Shown: in pieces, positions 46,393-53,484 of the stretch | Position numbering within the stretch: the stretch's first letter is position 1 | Layout: every line of letters begins with the position of its first letter | NCBI GenBank assembly: GCA_009937615.1 | Contig: JAACFB010000026.1 | Coordinates: 1 to 53,484 of the forward strand | Length of the DNA stretch: 53,484 bases | Reading direction: 5' to 3' | Source of the DNA: Gammaproteobacteria bacterium | GTDB taxonomy: Bacteria > Pseudomonadota > Gammaproteobacteria > Steroidobacterales > Woeseiaceae | The notes under the pieces: model-generated | What the model was told of the DNA's origin: nothing | Database searches by the model: none | Seen by the model: only the letters and a program-made list of their open reading frames with translations | Translations under genes and position numbers: made by a program

Positions 46393-47162
46393 TCGCGTTA
46401 CTTCGCGATGTATTCACCACCCTCGTGCTGTTCCTGCGCACTTTTGGCGCAATGAACATCTTCTTCCTGCAGTTGTTGCTGTATACGCCGGCTACCATGG
46501 TAAGACGGTTCAGACTGGTTGTTGCGCAGGTTCACAATGCGGGTGCATTGTCGATCGTCATCATAATCGTCAGCGGTCTGTTCGTTGGTGGGGTTCTCGG
46601 CTTGCAGGCGTATTCTAACCTCGAACGGTTCAATGCCGAGGACACCGTCGGAATATTCGTGGCCTTCGCGCTGGTGAAGGAAATCGGCCCGGTCATATCG
46701 GCGCTGCTGTTCGCCGGCCGTGCCGGGACAGCCCTGGCTTCGGAAATTGGACTCATGAAGGCGACCGACCAGCTGGCGGCAATGGAGATGATGGCGGTTA
46801 ATCCTGTGCGCCGTGTCGTCGTACCGCGCTTTCTGGGCGGCGTGATCTCGATGCCGATCCTGACTGCGATATTCACGACGGTTGGACTGCTTGGGGGGCA
46901 CCTGGTCGCCGTCGAATTGCTCGGGGTGGATGTCGGCGCTTTCTGGCAGCAGATGCAGCAGACGCTCGAACTAAGCGATGTCAATGAAGGCATCATAAAG
47001 AGCCTTGTGTTCGGCCTGGTCGCAAGCCTGGTGGCTGTGTGGGAGGGCTATAATGCGATACCGACCGCCGAGGGAGTGGGCCGCGCTACGACCCGCACCG
47101 TCGTGGTCACGGCGATAGCGGTGTTGTTTTTCGATTTCATGATTACTGCAGCAGTACTTTGA
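46389..47162 (+). CDS. mlaE: MlaE permease
   Basis: The membrane permease of the Mla ABC transporter, 257 residues. It begins with an amphipathic helix (LLRDVFTTLVLFLRTFGAM), then five or so membrane helices with the family core ALVKEIGPVISALLFAGRAG near 95 and ASEIGLMKATDQLAAMEMM near 115. A GTG start overlaps mlaF (GTGA), and mlaD follows after 9 bases. Confidence 0.96.
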   Translation: MIALLRDVFTTLVLFLRTFGAMNIFFLQLLLYTPATMVRRFRLVVAQVHNAGALSIVIIIVSGLFVGGVLGLQAYSNLERFNAEDTVGIFVAFALVKEIGPVISALLFAGRAGTALASEIGLMKATDQLAAMEMMAVNPVRRVVVPRFLGGVISMPILTAIFTTVGLLGGHLVAVELLGVDVGAFWQQMQQTLELSDVNEGIIKSLVFGLVASLVAVWEGYNAIPTAEGVGRATTRTVVVTAIAVLFFDFMITAAVL

Positions 47163-47171
47163 GGTAACGCC

Positions 47172-47642
47172 ATGCAGCAGACGCGAACGGTAGAACTGGG
47201 AACGGGCTTGTTTGTCCTGCTGGGCATAGGCTCGTTATTTTTCCTGACAACCCAGACCACGGGGCAGCACGATTTTGCCGCCGACGAGACATTTGAAGTG
47301 CAGGCTCGCTTTGAAAATGTCGGTAGCCTCAAGACCCGCGCGCCGGTGTCAATGTCTGGGGTAACGATCGGGCGCGTCACCGAGATCGAATTCGATGGGG
47401 AGACCCTCGAGGCCGTGGTCACGTTTGTCATTGACAGGCGTTACGACAAGATTCCGGATGACTCGGACGCAACGGTGCTAACCGCGGGCCTGCTCGGCAG
47501 CCAGTATATCGGGCTGCAGGCCGGGGGATCTGAAACGTACCTGGAGGACGGTAGCGAGGTACTGTTCACGCAGTCTGCCGTTGTCCTGGAAAACTTGATC
47601 GGAAAATACTTGTTTGATCGGGATTCCGGCGACGGAGGTTAA
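47172..47642 (+). CDS. mlaD: MlaD substrate-binding MCE protein
   Basis: A 156-residue inner-membrane-anchored protein with one helix (LGTGLFVLLGIGSLFFLT, about 8-27) and a single MCE domain (about 38-117; ARFENVGSLKTRAPVSMSGV, TAGLLGSQYIGLQAGGS). MlaD hexamers hold lipid in the periplasmic part of the transporter. The length is near that of E. coli (183), with a shorter C-terminus. Confidence 0.95.
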   Translation: MQQTRTVELGTGLFVLLGIGSLFFLTTQTTGQHDFAADETFEVQARFENVGSLKTRAPVSMSGVTIGRVTEIEFDGETLEAVVTFVIDRRYDKIPDDSDATVLTAGLLGSQYIGLQAGGSETYLEDGSEVLFTQSAVVLENLIGKYLFDRDSGDGG

Positions 47643-47648
47643 TGGCGT

Positions 47649-48266
47649 ATGGGATTCATGTTACGACGACTTCGGCCTTCGATCTTTATTGTGCTTTTCG
47701 CATTACCACCGGGTATTGCGCAGGCGACGTCGCCCAACGAGTTTATCGAGGAGGCAGTGGGCCTGCTGGAGGTACAGCTTGACGGTCGCCGAGAGGACCT
47801 GGCTAACGACAAGGAAGCGCTATACGCTCTGATTGACGAAATCTTGTTACCGCGATTTGACCGGCGTTTTGCCGCGGGGCAGGTGCTCGCCAGACACTGG
47901 CGTACCGCGAGCGACGAACAACGCGACCGTTTCGTCGACGCCTTTTATACGACGCTCTTGCATCGGTATGCAGAGGGTCTGCTTGAATTCAGTAACGTCG
48001 GCGTCGAGATCCTGCCGTTTCGTGGCGATGAGACCAAGAAGCTAGCCACCGTGAAGACATTTGTGCGGCTTGAAGATGGTACCAAGGTTCCCGTGAACTA
48101 TACGCTGGTCAGCCGGGACGATGGTTGGCGTATGTTCGACGTCACGATCGAAGGCGTTTCCTACGTGCGCAATTTCCGGGCTGAATTCGATGCAGAAATT
48201 CGTGCAACGAGTCTCGAGCAGGTGATAATGCGACTCGAAGAGGAGGCTATCGGCGACGATGGCTGA
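47649..48266 (+). CDS. mlaC: MlaC periplasmic lipid carrier
   Basis: A 205-residue soluble shuttle that carries phospholipid between MlaA and MlaFEDB. It has a signal peptide (LRRLRPSIFIVLFALPPGIAQA) and the Tol-Tol_Ttg2 fold with EILLPRFDRRFAAGQVLARHW near 60, FVDAFYTTLLHRYAEGLLEF near 97 and the late DGWRMFDVTIEGVSYVRNFR. It starts 6 bases after mlaD and overlaps mlaB by 8 bases. Confidence 0.95.
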   Translation: MGFMLRRLRPSIFIVLFALPPGIAQATSPNEFIEEAVGLLEVQLDGRREDLANDKEALYALIDEILLPRFDRRFAAGQVLARHWRTASDEQRDRFVDAFYTTLLHRYAEGLLEFSNVGVEILPFRGDETKKLATVKTFVRLEDGTKVPVNYTLVSRDDGWRMFDVTIEGVSYVRNFRAEFDAEIRATSLEQVIMRLEEEAIGDDG

Positions 48267-48600
48267 TTTCGAACTCGCGGACCTCGGGGGCGGCAAATTC
48301 GCGCTGAGCGGCGCGATGTCGTTCGATAATGCGGAGCGTCTTTTGCGTGCGAGCGAATCGGCGTTTGCCGACCATAGTCAGATCGAAGTCGACCTCTCGG
48401 CCGTCCATAAATCGGATTCGGCCGGTCTGGCCCTTCTGCTGGAGTGGATTACATGGGCGAATCACAGCGTCCGTGAGATCCGGTTTGTCGCGGTGCCCGA
48501 CCGGATTCTTGCGATCGCGAAGACCTCGGAGGTTGAGCAACTCCTGGAGCGCGGCGAGCGCTGGGCAGGATTCATCGAAGCGCCCGAGGAATCCAGCTAG
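48259..48600 (+). CDS. mlaB: MlaB STAS-domain protein
   Basis: A 113-residue STAS protein that binds MlaF and stabilises the transporter. STAS elements are GAMSFDNAERLLRASE near 16 and IEVDLSAVHKSDSAGLALLL near 43, with the conserved Ser/Asp-Ser loop. It is last in the mlaFEDCB operon, overlapping mlaC, and ends 8 bases before the convergent mlaA stop. Confidence 0.93.
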   Translation: MADFELADLGGGKFALSGAMSFDNAERLLRASESAFADHSQIEVDLSAVHKSDSAGLALLLEWITWANHSVREIRFVAVPDRILAIAKTSEVEQLLERGERWAGFIEAPEESS

Positions 48601-48608
48601 ATTCAGCG

Positions 48609-49382
48609 CTATTCGAATTCTTCGTCGAAAATTTCGTAGTAATCGTCTTCGATCGGCGGGTCACCGTCATAAATGAGATATTCCCGGTTCTGTCGGTAGG
48701 CCTCGCGAAACGTGATGTACGGATCCTGAGACTCGTCAAGAAATATGTCAGCCGCAAGTAGCCGCTGTCGTCTATCAATAATGCGCAGGACATACATCTT
48801 GTCGCGTAACGACGTGTTATCGATGCGAGGCTGCAGGTCCGAATAGAAGTCGAAGGGCAACGAAACTGCGTCCAGCAGCGAGTGCGGCCCCAATATGGGG
48901 AGTACGACAAAGGGTCCTTCCGGAATACCCCATACAGCAAATGTTTGCGCGAAATCTTCGTCGTAGCGTGCCATGCCGCCCAATTCGGCGACATCGACGA
49001 GGCCTGCAATGCCCAGCGTGCTATTGAATATGAATCTTCCGATTTCGCTAAAGCCGCGAGCGGGTTTTCCCTGCAAGAAATTATTCAGCGCGGATCGCGG
49101 CGTTGTCAGGTTGTCGAAAATGTTTGTAATGCCGCGACGGGCAACCGCCGGCATTATCTTGCGGTAGCCCTTTGCCAGGGGTTTGGTTGAGACTCTGTCG
49201 ATTGCGATATTGAGATCGTAGAGATTGCGGTTCAGAGGCTCCCAGGGATCATACTCTGCCAAAGAGTTCGCGCCGTTCTCCGATTGGTTCGTCGCGCAGC
49301 CGCTCAGGAGCAGCAAGCCAAGCAGCAAAATCGCGTAAATGAGCGTCTCGCTATCAGACGTTCGAGCCACGGACCGGGTCAT
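48609..49382 (-). CDS. mlaA: Outer-membrane phospholipid-removal lipoprotein MlaA (VacJ)
   Basis: A 257-residue outer-membrane lipoprotein that removes phospholipid from the outer leaflet and passes it to MlaC. The lipobox is LLLLSGCATN (Cys29). Signatures: YDPWEPLNRNLYDLNIAIDR near 44, LNNFLQGKPARGFSEIGRF near 97, and the late GPHSLLDAVSLPFD near 163, with a short acidic C-terminus. It starts 5 bases after bepA, so bepA-mlaA form an operon convergent with mlaFEDCB. Confidence 0.95.
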   Translation of the reverse strand: MTRSVARTSDSETLIYAILLLGLLLLSGCATNQSENGANSLAEYDPWEPLNRNLYDLNIAIDRVSTKPLAKGYRKIMPAVARRGITNIFDNLTTPRSALNNFLQGKPARGFSEIGRFIFNSTLGIAGLVDVAELGGMARYDEDFAQTFAVWGIPEGPFVVLPILGPHSLLDAVSLPFDFYSDLQPRIDNTSLRDKMYVLRIIDRRQRLLAADIFLDESQDPYITFREAYRQNREYLIYDGDPPIEDDYYEIFDEEFE

Positions 49383-49387
49383 AACAA

Positions 49388-50878
49388 CTAGGTATTATTG
49401 CTGGCTGAAGACTCGACCGGCCGGCTTCTCTGCAGCTGTTTGAGTTGCTCTTCGGTCATGAAGTCGCGGATAAAATCGATCCGTGCCTCGAATCGGATGC
49501 GTTGAATTTCCTGCAATTCAGGCAACGCTAGTGCCTGCCTGAGAAAGCCGATGCCGCCGATCAGATCGCCGGTCATAAGGCGGTACTCCGACATATAGTA
49601 GAAGGACTCGGCCACGTCACCCGCCTCATTGGCGGCACGTGCGATCAGACGGACTTGTTCCGGCGTTGGCGGTACGTTATTCATGAGATCCAGCAGCATC
49701 GTGTGTGCCTGCTTGGCTTTTCCGAGTTTCAGTAATTCTTCGCCATAGTGGATCACTACTGGAACATTACGAGGAAACAGCTCGACGGCTCGGTCAAATG
49801 TCTCCAAGCCCAAATCGTACTGCTCCAAAGCCAGCTGCGTCTGCGCAAGACCAATGTGATACGCGATCACCTTCTGGTTTTTGGACGCCAGGACTTTGAA
49901 AATGGCATTTGCTTCTGGATGCCGACCGGCCCGCTGATACGCGACAGCGCGCCCATAACGTTCGGTATCGGTCTGATTTTCGTAGTCGCGGCGCTCGAAG
50001 TAGGCGACACCTTGCTCAGGAGTGTCGTGACGATCGACCAGCAGCCGCGCGCGGGCAAGCCCGTAATTGATCGTGTCATCGCTATGAATGCGCGTGTAGC
50101 TTCGTGCCCGGTTGCGGGCCTCGGCAATTCTGGCGGTGGTTACGGGATGCGTGCGAAGGAAGTCGGGAATGCGCGTATCCGGAGCTGACGTATCCTGGCG
50201 TGACATGACTTCGAAGAACGATGCCATTCCGTGTGGGTCGAAACCGGCGTCGGCAAGTGCGCCGATGCCGATGCGGTCCGCCTCGTACTCGTTACTGCGC
50301 GTAAAGTTAATTTGCTGCTGGGCCGCGGCGCCTTGTGCGACTGCCATTCCAGCCTGTACGGCATCGCCGCTGCCGCCCGCTGCGCCAAGAATCAACGTGC
50401 CCAGCATTATTGCCGTCGTCAACAGGCTTTGTCGCGAACTGGCGTGGATAGCCCGTGCGATATGGCGCTGGGTCACGTGCGCAATCTCGTGAGCCAGGAC
50501 GCCGGCTAATTCCTCCTCGCCCCGTGTCGCCTCGATCAAGCCCGTGTGTACGCCGATGTAACCACCTGGCAGCGCGAAAGCGTTTATGCGCGGATCATTA
50601 ACGACGAAGAAGGTGAACTCATGATCGCCATCGTTGGTTTGCGCAGCGAGCCGGTGGCCAATCTCGTTAATGTACTCGTTAACCTGCGGATCCTCGACAA
50701 GCATTCCGCTGCGGCGAATATCCCGCATAATTGCGCGGCCGATCTGGGCTTCGACCGACTTCGACAGGATCGCATCGGCAGGGCTGCCAATATCCGGCAG
50801 CTGAATGTCATCGGCACCGGCACCGCTCGTGAATACGATAGCCGCAATAGTGACAAGAACCAGCGCGCGTTGGAGCAT
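49388..50878 (-). CDS. bepA: Periplasmic M48 metalloprotease/chaperone BepA
   Basis: BepA helps LptD assembly and degrades stalled outer-membrane proteins. The chosen ATG gives 496 residues with a signal peptide (LQRALVLVTIAAIVFTSGAGA); a TTG four codons earlier is also possible. The M48 zinc site is LAGVLAHEIAHVTQRHI near 130, with the third ligand in SNEYEADRIGIGALADAG near 200. About four TPR-like repeats follow (about 305-470). E. coli BepA is 487 residues. It lies upstream of mlaA, a shared outer-membrane quality-control theme. Confidence 0.92.
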   Translation of the reverse strand: MLQRALVLVTIAAIVFTSGAGADDIQLPDIGSPADAILSKSVEAQIGRAIMRDIRRSGMLVEDPQVNEYINEIGHRLAAQTNDGDHEFTFFVVNDPRINAFALPGGYIGVHTGLIEATRGEEELAGVLAHEIAHVTQRHIARAIHASSRQSLLTTAIMLGTLILGAAGGSGDAVQAGMAVAQGAAAQQQINFTRSNEYEADRIGIGALADAGFDPHGMASFFEVMSRQDTSAPDTRIPDFLRTHPVTTARIAEARNRARSYTRIHSDDTINYGLARARLLVDRHDTPEQGVAYFERRDYENQTDTERYGRAVAYQRAGRHPEANAIFKVLASKNQKVIAYHIGLAQTQLALEQYDLGLETFDRAVELFPRNVPVVIHYGEELLKLGKAKQAHTMLLDLMNNVPPTPEQVRLIARAANEAGDVAESFYYMSEYRLMTGDLIGGIGFLRQALALPELQEIQRIRFEARIDFIRDFMTEEQLKQLQRSRPVESSASNNT

Positions 50879-51041
50879 TGCGTAGATCAAAGAATTATTC
50901 TCGAAAACGTCTTACCTAGTGTCGGACAGAATCGTTGTCGCTCTGTTCCCTATGATACCGGTTTCCGCAAGGAAATGGTGGCAAACAGCGTGGAATAAAC
51001 CTACATTAATCTACATAACATATTGAAAATCATAGAGAACG

Positions 51042-51512
51042 TCAGCCAAGTTCCTTGACGGCAGCCAGAACCTCTTCGGCGTGGCCTTTTACCTTGACCT
51101 TGCGCCACTCGCGACGCAATTTCCCCGCGGAATCGATCAGGAAAGTGCTCCGTTCGACGCCCATGAATTTTCGCCCGTAAAGCGTTTTCTCCCGGATCAC
51201 GTCGAACTTCCGGCAAAGGCTCTCGTCAGGATCCGAGATAAGGTCGAATGGAAAATTCTGCTTTGACTTGAACTTCTCGTGTGACCCGATGCTGTCCCTC
51301 GAAACACCGAGAATAATCGTCTTCTGGCGTCGAAACTTGGTGTGCAGGTCGCGAAAATCCTGACCCTCCAGGGTGCAACCCGGTGTACTGTCCTTTGGGT
51401 AGAAATACAGGACAACATTCTGTCCGCGCAGGTCTTTCAGCCTGATCGTCTTGTTGTCGGTGGCCGCGCACGTAAAGTCTGCGACCACTCTGTTCATGGC
51501 AGGTCCGCTCAA
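51042..51512 (-). CDS. bcp: Thiol peroxidase of the Bcp/PrxQ family
   Basis: A cytoplasmic peroxiredoxin of 156 residues that reduces hydroperoxides. The peroxidatic Cys46 is in KDSTPGCTLEGQDFRD. The resolving cysteine that E. coli Bcp has five residues later is replaced by Gln51, so this is a one-Cys form or uses another cysteine (Cys15 or the Cys in DESLCRKFDV). A TTG start is chosen because AAGGAG lies six bases upstream; an ATG five codons on is possible. It starts 17 bases after gcvR, keeping the E. coli dapA/gcvR/bcp neighbourhood. Confidence 0.92.
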   Translation of the reverse strand: MSGPAMNRVVADFTCAATDNKTIRLKDLRGQNVVLYFYPKDSTPGCTLEGQDFRDLHTKFRRQKTIILGVSRDSIGSHEKFKSKQNFPFDLISDPDESLCRKFDVIREKTLYGRKFMGVERSTFLIDSAGKLRREWRKVKVKGHAEEVLAAVKELG

Positions 51513-51529
51513 CGGTCTCTCCTTATCGT

Positions 51530-52060
51530 TCAGGTTTTTACGGGTTCGAGTATGGCATCCAGGTTCAGCCGGTCGCAGAGTTCGAGAAACTCATCACGCA
51601 GCTGCGCAATATGGACGGATGCGGGTATGTTCACCGCCATTTGGACTGAAAACATGGGCGCGCCGGTATGAGCGGCCGAGTATCGCCGTGTCGCGACGTC
51701 CGCAATTTCAATGTCATGGGATGCGAAGAAATCGGCGAGGTTGAACACGATCCCCTGCTGATCGAGGCTCACGACGTCGACCGCGTAGGGCATCCGGTCG
51801 CTTCTGGACGGCTTTTCACCGGTTTTTCGAATCGCGACCGTCAGGTTGTCGTCGGCACTGAGTTTCTCCAGTCCATTCTCGAGGCGCGACAGGGTGTGCC
51901 AATTGCCGGAGACAAGCATCAACATCGCAAACTCGGAGCCGAGGGTCGTCATGCGGCTTTCTTCGATGTTGCCGCCGCACGAGAGGATGACCTTGGTAAT
52001 ATCCTGCACGACGCCTGTTCGATCTGTACCAACTGCTGAAATAACAATAAGTTGTGACAT
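51530..52060 (-). CDS. gcvR: ACT-domain regulator GcvR
   Basis: A 176-residue protein with two ACT domains (about 3-80, VISAVGTDRTGVVQDITKVI; about 90-165, VDVVSLDQQGIVFNLADFFA). In E. coli, GcvR binds GcvA and represses the glycine cleavage operon when glycine is low. No glycine riboswitch or gcv gene is in this window. It is divergent from dapA, as in E. coli, and is followed by bcp. Confidence 0.88.
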   Translation of the reverse strand: MSQLIVISAVGTDRTGVVQDITKVILSCGGNIEESRMTTLGSEFAMLMLVSGNWHTLSRLENGLEKLSADDNLTVAIRKTGEKPSRSDRMPYAVDVVSLDQQGIVFNLADFFASHDIEIADVATRRYSAAHTGAPMFSVQMAVNIPASVHIAQLRDEFLELCDRLNLDAILEPVKT

Positions 52061-52207
52061 TTATCTAGAATAACTCTACAAAAAGACATCGGATGGAGGT
52101 GGCGTTGAACGCCCGTATTCCGTGTTTTCGGCTTTGGCAATATCGTTTCTTGCCAGCACCGGTGATGAACAGTAACATCGCCGCCTTATTTGTGGCGAGG
52201 ATATTCG

Positions 52208-53098
52208 GTGTTCAAGGGTTCATTAGTCGCGCTGGTGACTCCGTTCGATCGGCAAAATCGGATCGACTATCCCGCGCTGGAGCGGCTGATTGAATTCCAT
52301 GTTCGCGAGGGGAGCAACGGGCTCGTTATCGCGGGTACGACCGGAGAGTCGGCGACGCTGGAAAAGTCGGAGCATGTCGAGCTTATTGAACAGTCTGTAG
52401 AAATGGTTGCGGGACGAATTCCCGTCATCGCGGGCACGGGGTCGAATTCGACGGCGCAAACCATCGACTTGTCTCGTGCTGTCGGGGACTCGGGTATCGA
52501 CGCGTACCTGCTGGTCGTGCCGTACTATAACAAGCCGGTCCAGGAAGGGATGTACCGGCACTTTTCGGCGATTGCCGATTCCGTGTCGAAGCCTGTCATG
52601 CTGTATAACGTCCCTGGGCGAACAGGTTCGGACATGCAGCCCGAAACCGTCGCCCGACTTGCCGCGCACGAAAATATATTCGGTATAAAAGAGGCCACTG
52701 GCGATATCGAACGGCTGAAGCAAATCCAGGCCCTGGTTGACGACGATTTCATGTTTTTCAGTGGAGATGATTTCACGGTGCTCGAGTTCCTGAAGCAGGG
52801 CGGCCACGGAGTAGTAACCGTCAGCGGTAACGTGGTCCCTGCGGCGGTTGCGCGACTTTGTGCGCTCGCAGAGGCAGGGAAGCACGAAGATGCAAAGGAA
52901 CTTGATGACATGCTGCAGCCGTTAAACAGAGCCTTGTTTGTCGAGTCGAACCCGATTCCTGTGAAGTGGGCGATCGCCGAGATGGGTTTGATTGGGCCTA
53001 ACATAAGGTTGCCATTGACCGAGTATGGCGAGCGATATCACGACGACATGCGCCAGGCTTTGGAGATCGCAGGCGTGCGGCTGGGAGGTTTACAATGA
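52208..53098 (+). CDS. dapA: 4-hydroxy-tetrahydrodipicolinate synthase
   Basis: A TIM-barrel aldolase that joins pyruvate and aspartate semialdehyde in lysine and diaminopimelate synthesis. From the GTG at 52208 (GAGG seven bases upstream) it has 296 residues, beginning with FKGSLVALVTPF like other DapA proteins; the frame is open six codons further back. The Schiff-base Lys161 is in FGIKEATGD, Tyr133 in YNVPGRTG, and the pyruvate-binding GTTGESATL is near 44, all at E. coli numbering. It overlaps the next gene by four bases. Confidence 0.97.
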   Translation: MFKGSLVALVTPFDRQNRIDYPALERLIEFHVREGSNGLVIAGTTGESATLEKSEHVELIEQSVEMVAGRIPVIAGTGSNSTAQTIDLSRAVGDSGIDAYLLVVPYYNKPVQEGMYRHFSAIADSVSKPVMLYNVPGRTGSDMQPETVARLAAHENIFGIKEATGDIERLKQIQALVDDDFMFFSGDDFTVLEFLKQGGHGVVTVSGNVVPAAVARLCALAEAGKHEDAKELDDMLQPLNRALFVESNPIPVKWAIAEMGLIGPNIRLPLTEYGERYHDDMRQALEIAGVRLGGLQ

Positions 53099-53355
53099 GC
53101 TGGGCACGATTGCTGGCCTTGCTGCCGTTGGTACTGGCAATCATGGCCTGCGGCGGCGGGCCGATCGATTTGACGTGTGATGAAGTCAGGATGTATCAGT
53201 TGGCGCAGGCGGGGAAACGGATAGAGGTCCCCGATGATCTGGATGGGCCGTCACCGCTGCGGGAGTTGCCTCTGCCGGAGGCGTCGCCAAGGCCGCCACG
53301 ACCCGAAGGCTCGCCTTGCTTGGATTTGCCGCCTAGCGTAACAATCGGCGAATAA
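53095..53355 (+). CDS. Small lipoprotein at the bamC position
   Basis: An 86-residue predicted lipoprotein with signal MSWARLLALLPLVLAIMACG and lipobox Cys19. The mature part has two further cysteines (in DLTCDEVRMY and SPCLDLPP) and a Pro-rich end. In E. coli the gene after dapA is bamC, whose N-terminus is a flexible, Pro-rich lipoprotein segment; here the place is held by a protein with a similar layout (GKRIEVPDDLDGPSPLREL) but without the BamC folded domains. Whether it is a reduced BamC or unrelated cannot be told. The ATGA overlap with dapA shows it is co-translated. Confidence 0.7.
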   Translation: MSWARLLALLPLVLAIMACGGGPIDLTCDEVRMYQLAQAGKRIEVPDDLDGPSPLRELPLPEASPRPPRPEGSPCLDLPPSVTIGE

Positions 53356-53361
53356 GTTGAT

Positions 53362-53381
53362 CGGGGCACTTTGCAGCCCCG
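53362..53381 (+). other. Stem-loop after the dapA operon
   Basis: A perfect 6-bp stem, CGGGGC (53362-53367) with GCCCCG (53376-53381), and an 8-base loop, 7 bases after the lipoprotein stop. It has no T-run, so it may be an mRNA 3'-end structure rather than an intrinsic terminator. Confidence 0.35.
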
Positions 53382-53396
53382 CAGTAACAGAAATTC

Positions 53397-53484
53397 GGAG
53401 AGGTGGCTGAGTGGTTTAAGGTGCTCGCCTGGAAAGCGAGTGTACGGTGATACCGTACCGGGGGTTCGAATCCCCCCCTCTCCG
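53397..53484 (+). tRNA. tRNA-Ser (anticodon GGA)
   Basis: A class II tRNA of 88 bases up to the discriminator G at the last base of the window; any CCA lies outside. The acceptor stem GGAGAGG pairs with CCTCTCC. The anticodon stem CTCGC/GCGAG holds the loop CTGGAAA, so the anticodon is GGA. A long variable arm (TACGGTGATACCGTA) and the T-loop GGTTCGAATCC are present. Confidence 0.97.

Noticed and set aside
51002..51018. Tandem near-repeat CTACATTAAT / CTACATAAC upstream of bepA
   Set aside because: Only two short copies in an AT-rich gap; no other copies noticed and no link to a regulator.
1..53484. CRISPR arrays, insertion sequences, integrases, prophage genes or attachment sites
   Set aside because: No regularly spaced repeats, transposase or integrase motifs were seen; both tRNA genes have ordinary neighbours with no duplicated 3' ends.

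Overview
This window looks like a chromosomal segment from a free-living Gammaproteobacterium with moderately high GC by eye. The evidence is conserved gene order: rnr-rlmB, rpsF-rpsR-DUF2232 gene-rplI-dnaB-alr, ffh next to a YpjD-like gene and corB, rpsP-rimM-trmD-rplS, the mla operon, and dapA/gcvR/bcp near bepA. A TonB-dependent receptor, an FG-GAP/ASPIC protein and a TRAP transporter fit a marine heterotroph (perhaps Woeseia-like, but that is a guess). I see no prophage, insertion sequence, CRISPR array or other sign of recent transfer. Coding density is very high and no gene-free stretch exceeds 300 bases.

Layout. 1-5.6 kb: the 3' part of a TonB-dependent receptor with a strong terminator, then a permease gene directly abutting an FG-GAP/ASPIC protein with an unusual cysteine-hairpin insert. 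5.65-13.9 kb: tRNA-Leu(CAG) on the minus strand, then RNase R, RlmB, the S6/S18/L9 ribosomal operon, DnaB and alanine racemase. 13.9-17.8 kb (minus): an FHA protein, a PP2C phosphatase and a CHASE2-Ser/Thr kinase, forming a complete phospho-signalling set. 18-22.3 kb: radA, corB, a YpjD-like gene and a metallo-beta-lactamase-fold hydrolase. 22.4-25.9 kb: ffh and rpsP-rimM-trmD-rplS. 26-29.9 kb: a four-gene TRAP transporter with a T component (TatT). 29.9-31.8 kb: sppA. 31.8-38.6 kb: an amino-acid catabolism divergon, tdh-kbl against putA-sdaA. 38.7-45.4 kb (minus): sixA and a full SUF operon (Rrf2 regulator, sufB, C, D, S, U, T). 45.6-50.9 kb: mlaFEDCB, facing bepA-mlaA. 51-53.5 kb: bcp and gcvR divergent from dapA, a small lipoprotein, and tRNA-Ser(GGA) at the window edge.

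How the genes fit together. Most are housekeeping: ribosome and tRNA maturation, RNA decay, replication, SRP targeting, Fe-S assembly, and outer-membrane lipid asymmetry (MlaFEDCB with MlaA, plus the BepA protease). The accessory interest lies in four places: the permease/cysteine-hairpin FG-GAP pair, the kinase-phosphatase-FHA module, the TatT-type TRAP system whose binding protein has Trp where the family has its ligand-binding Arg, and an S6 protein with a long acidic tail. Sequence-level oddities are an mlaF with no ATG/GTG/TTG start in its frame, a probably leaderless ffh, and an IscR-like palindrome in front of the SUF operon.
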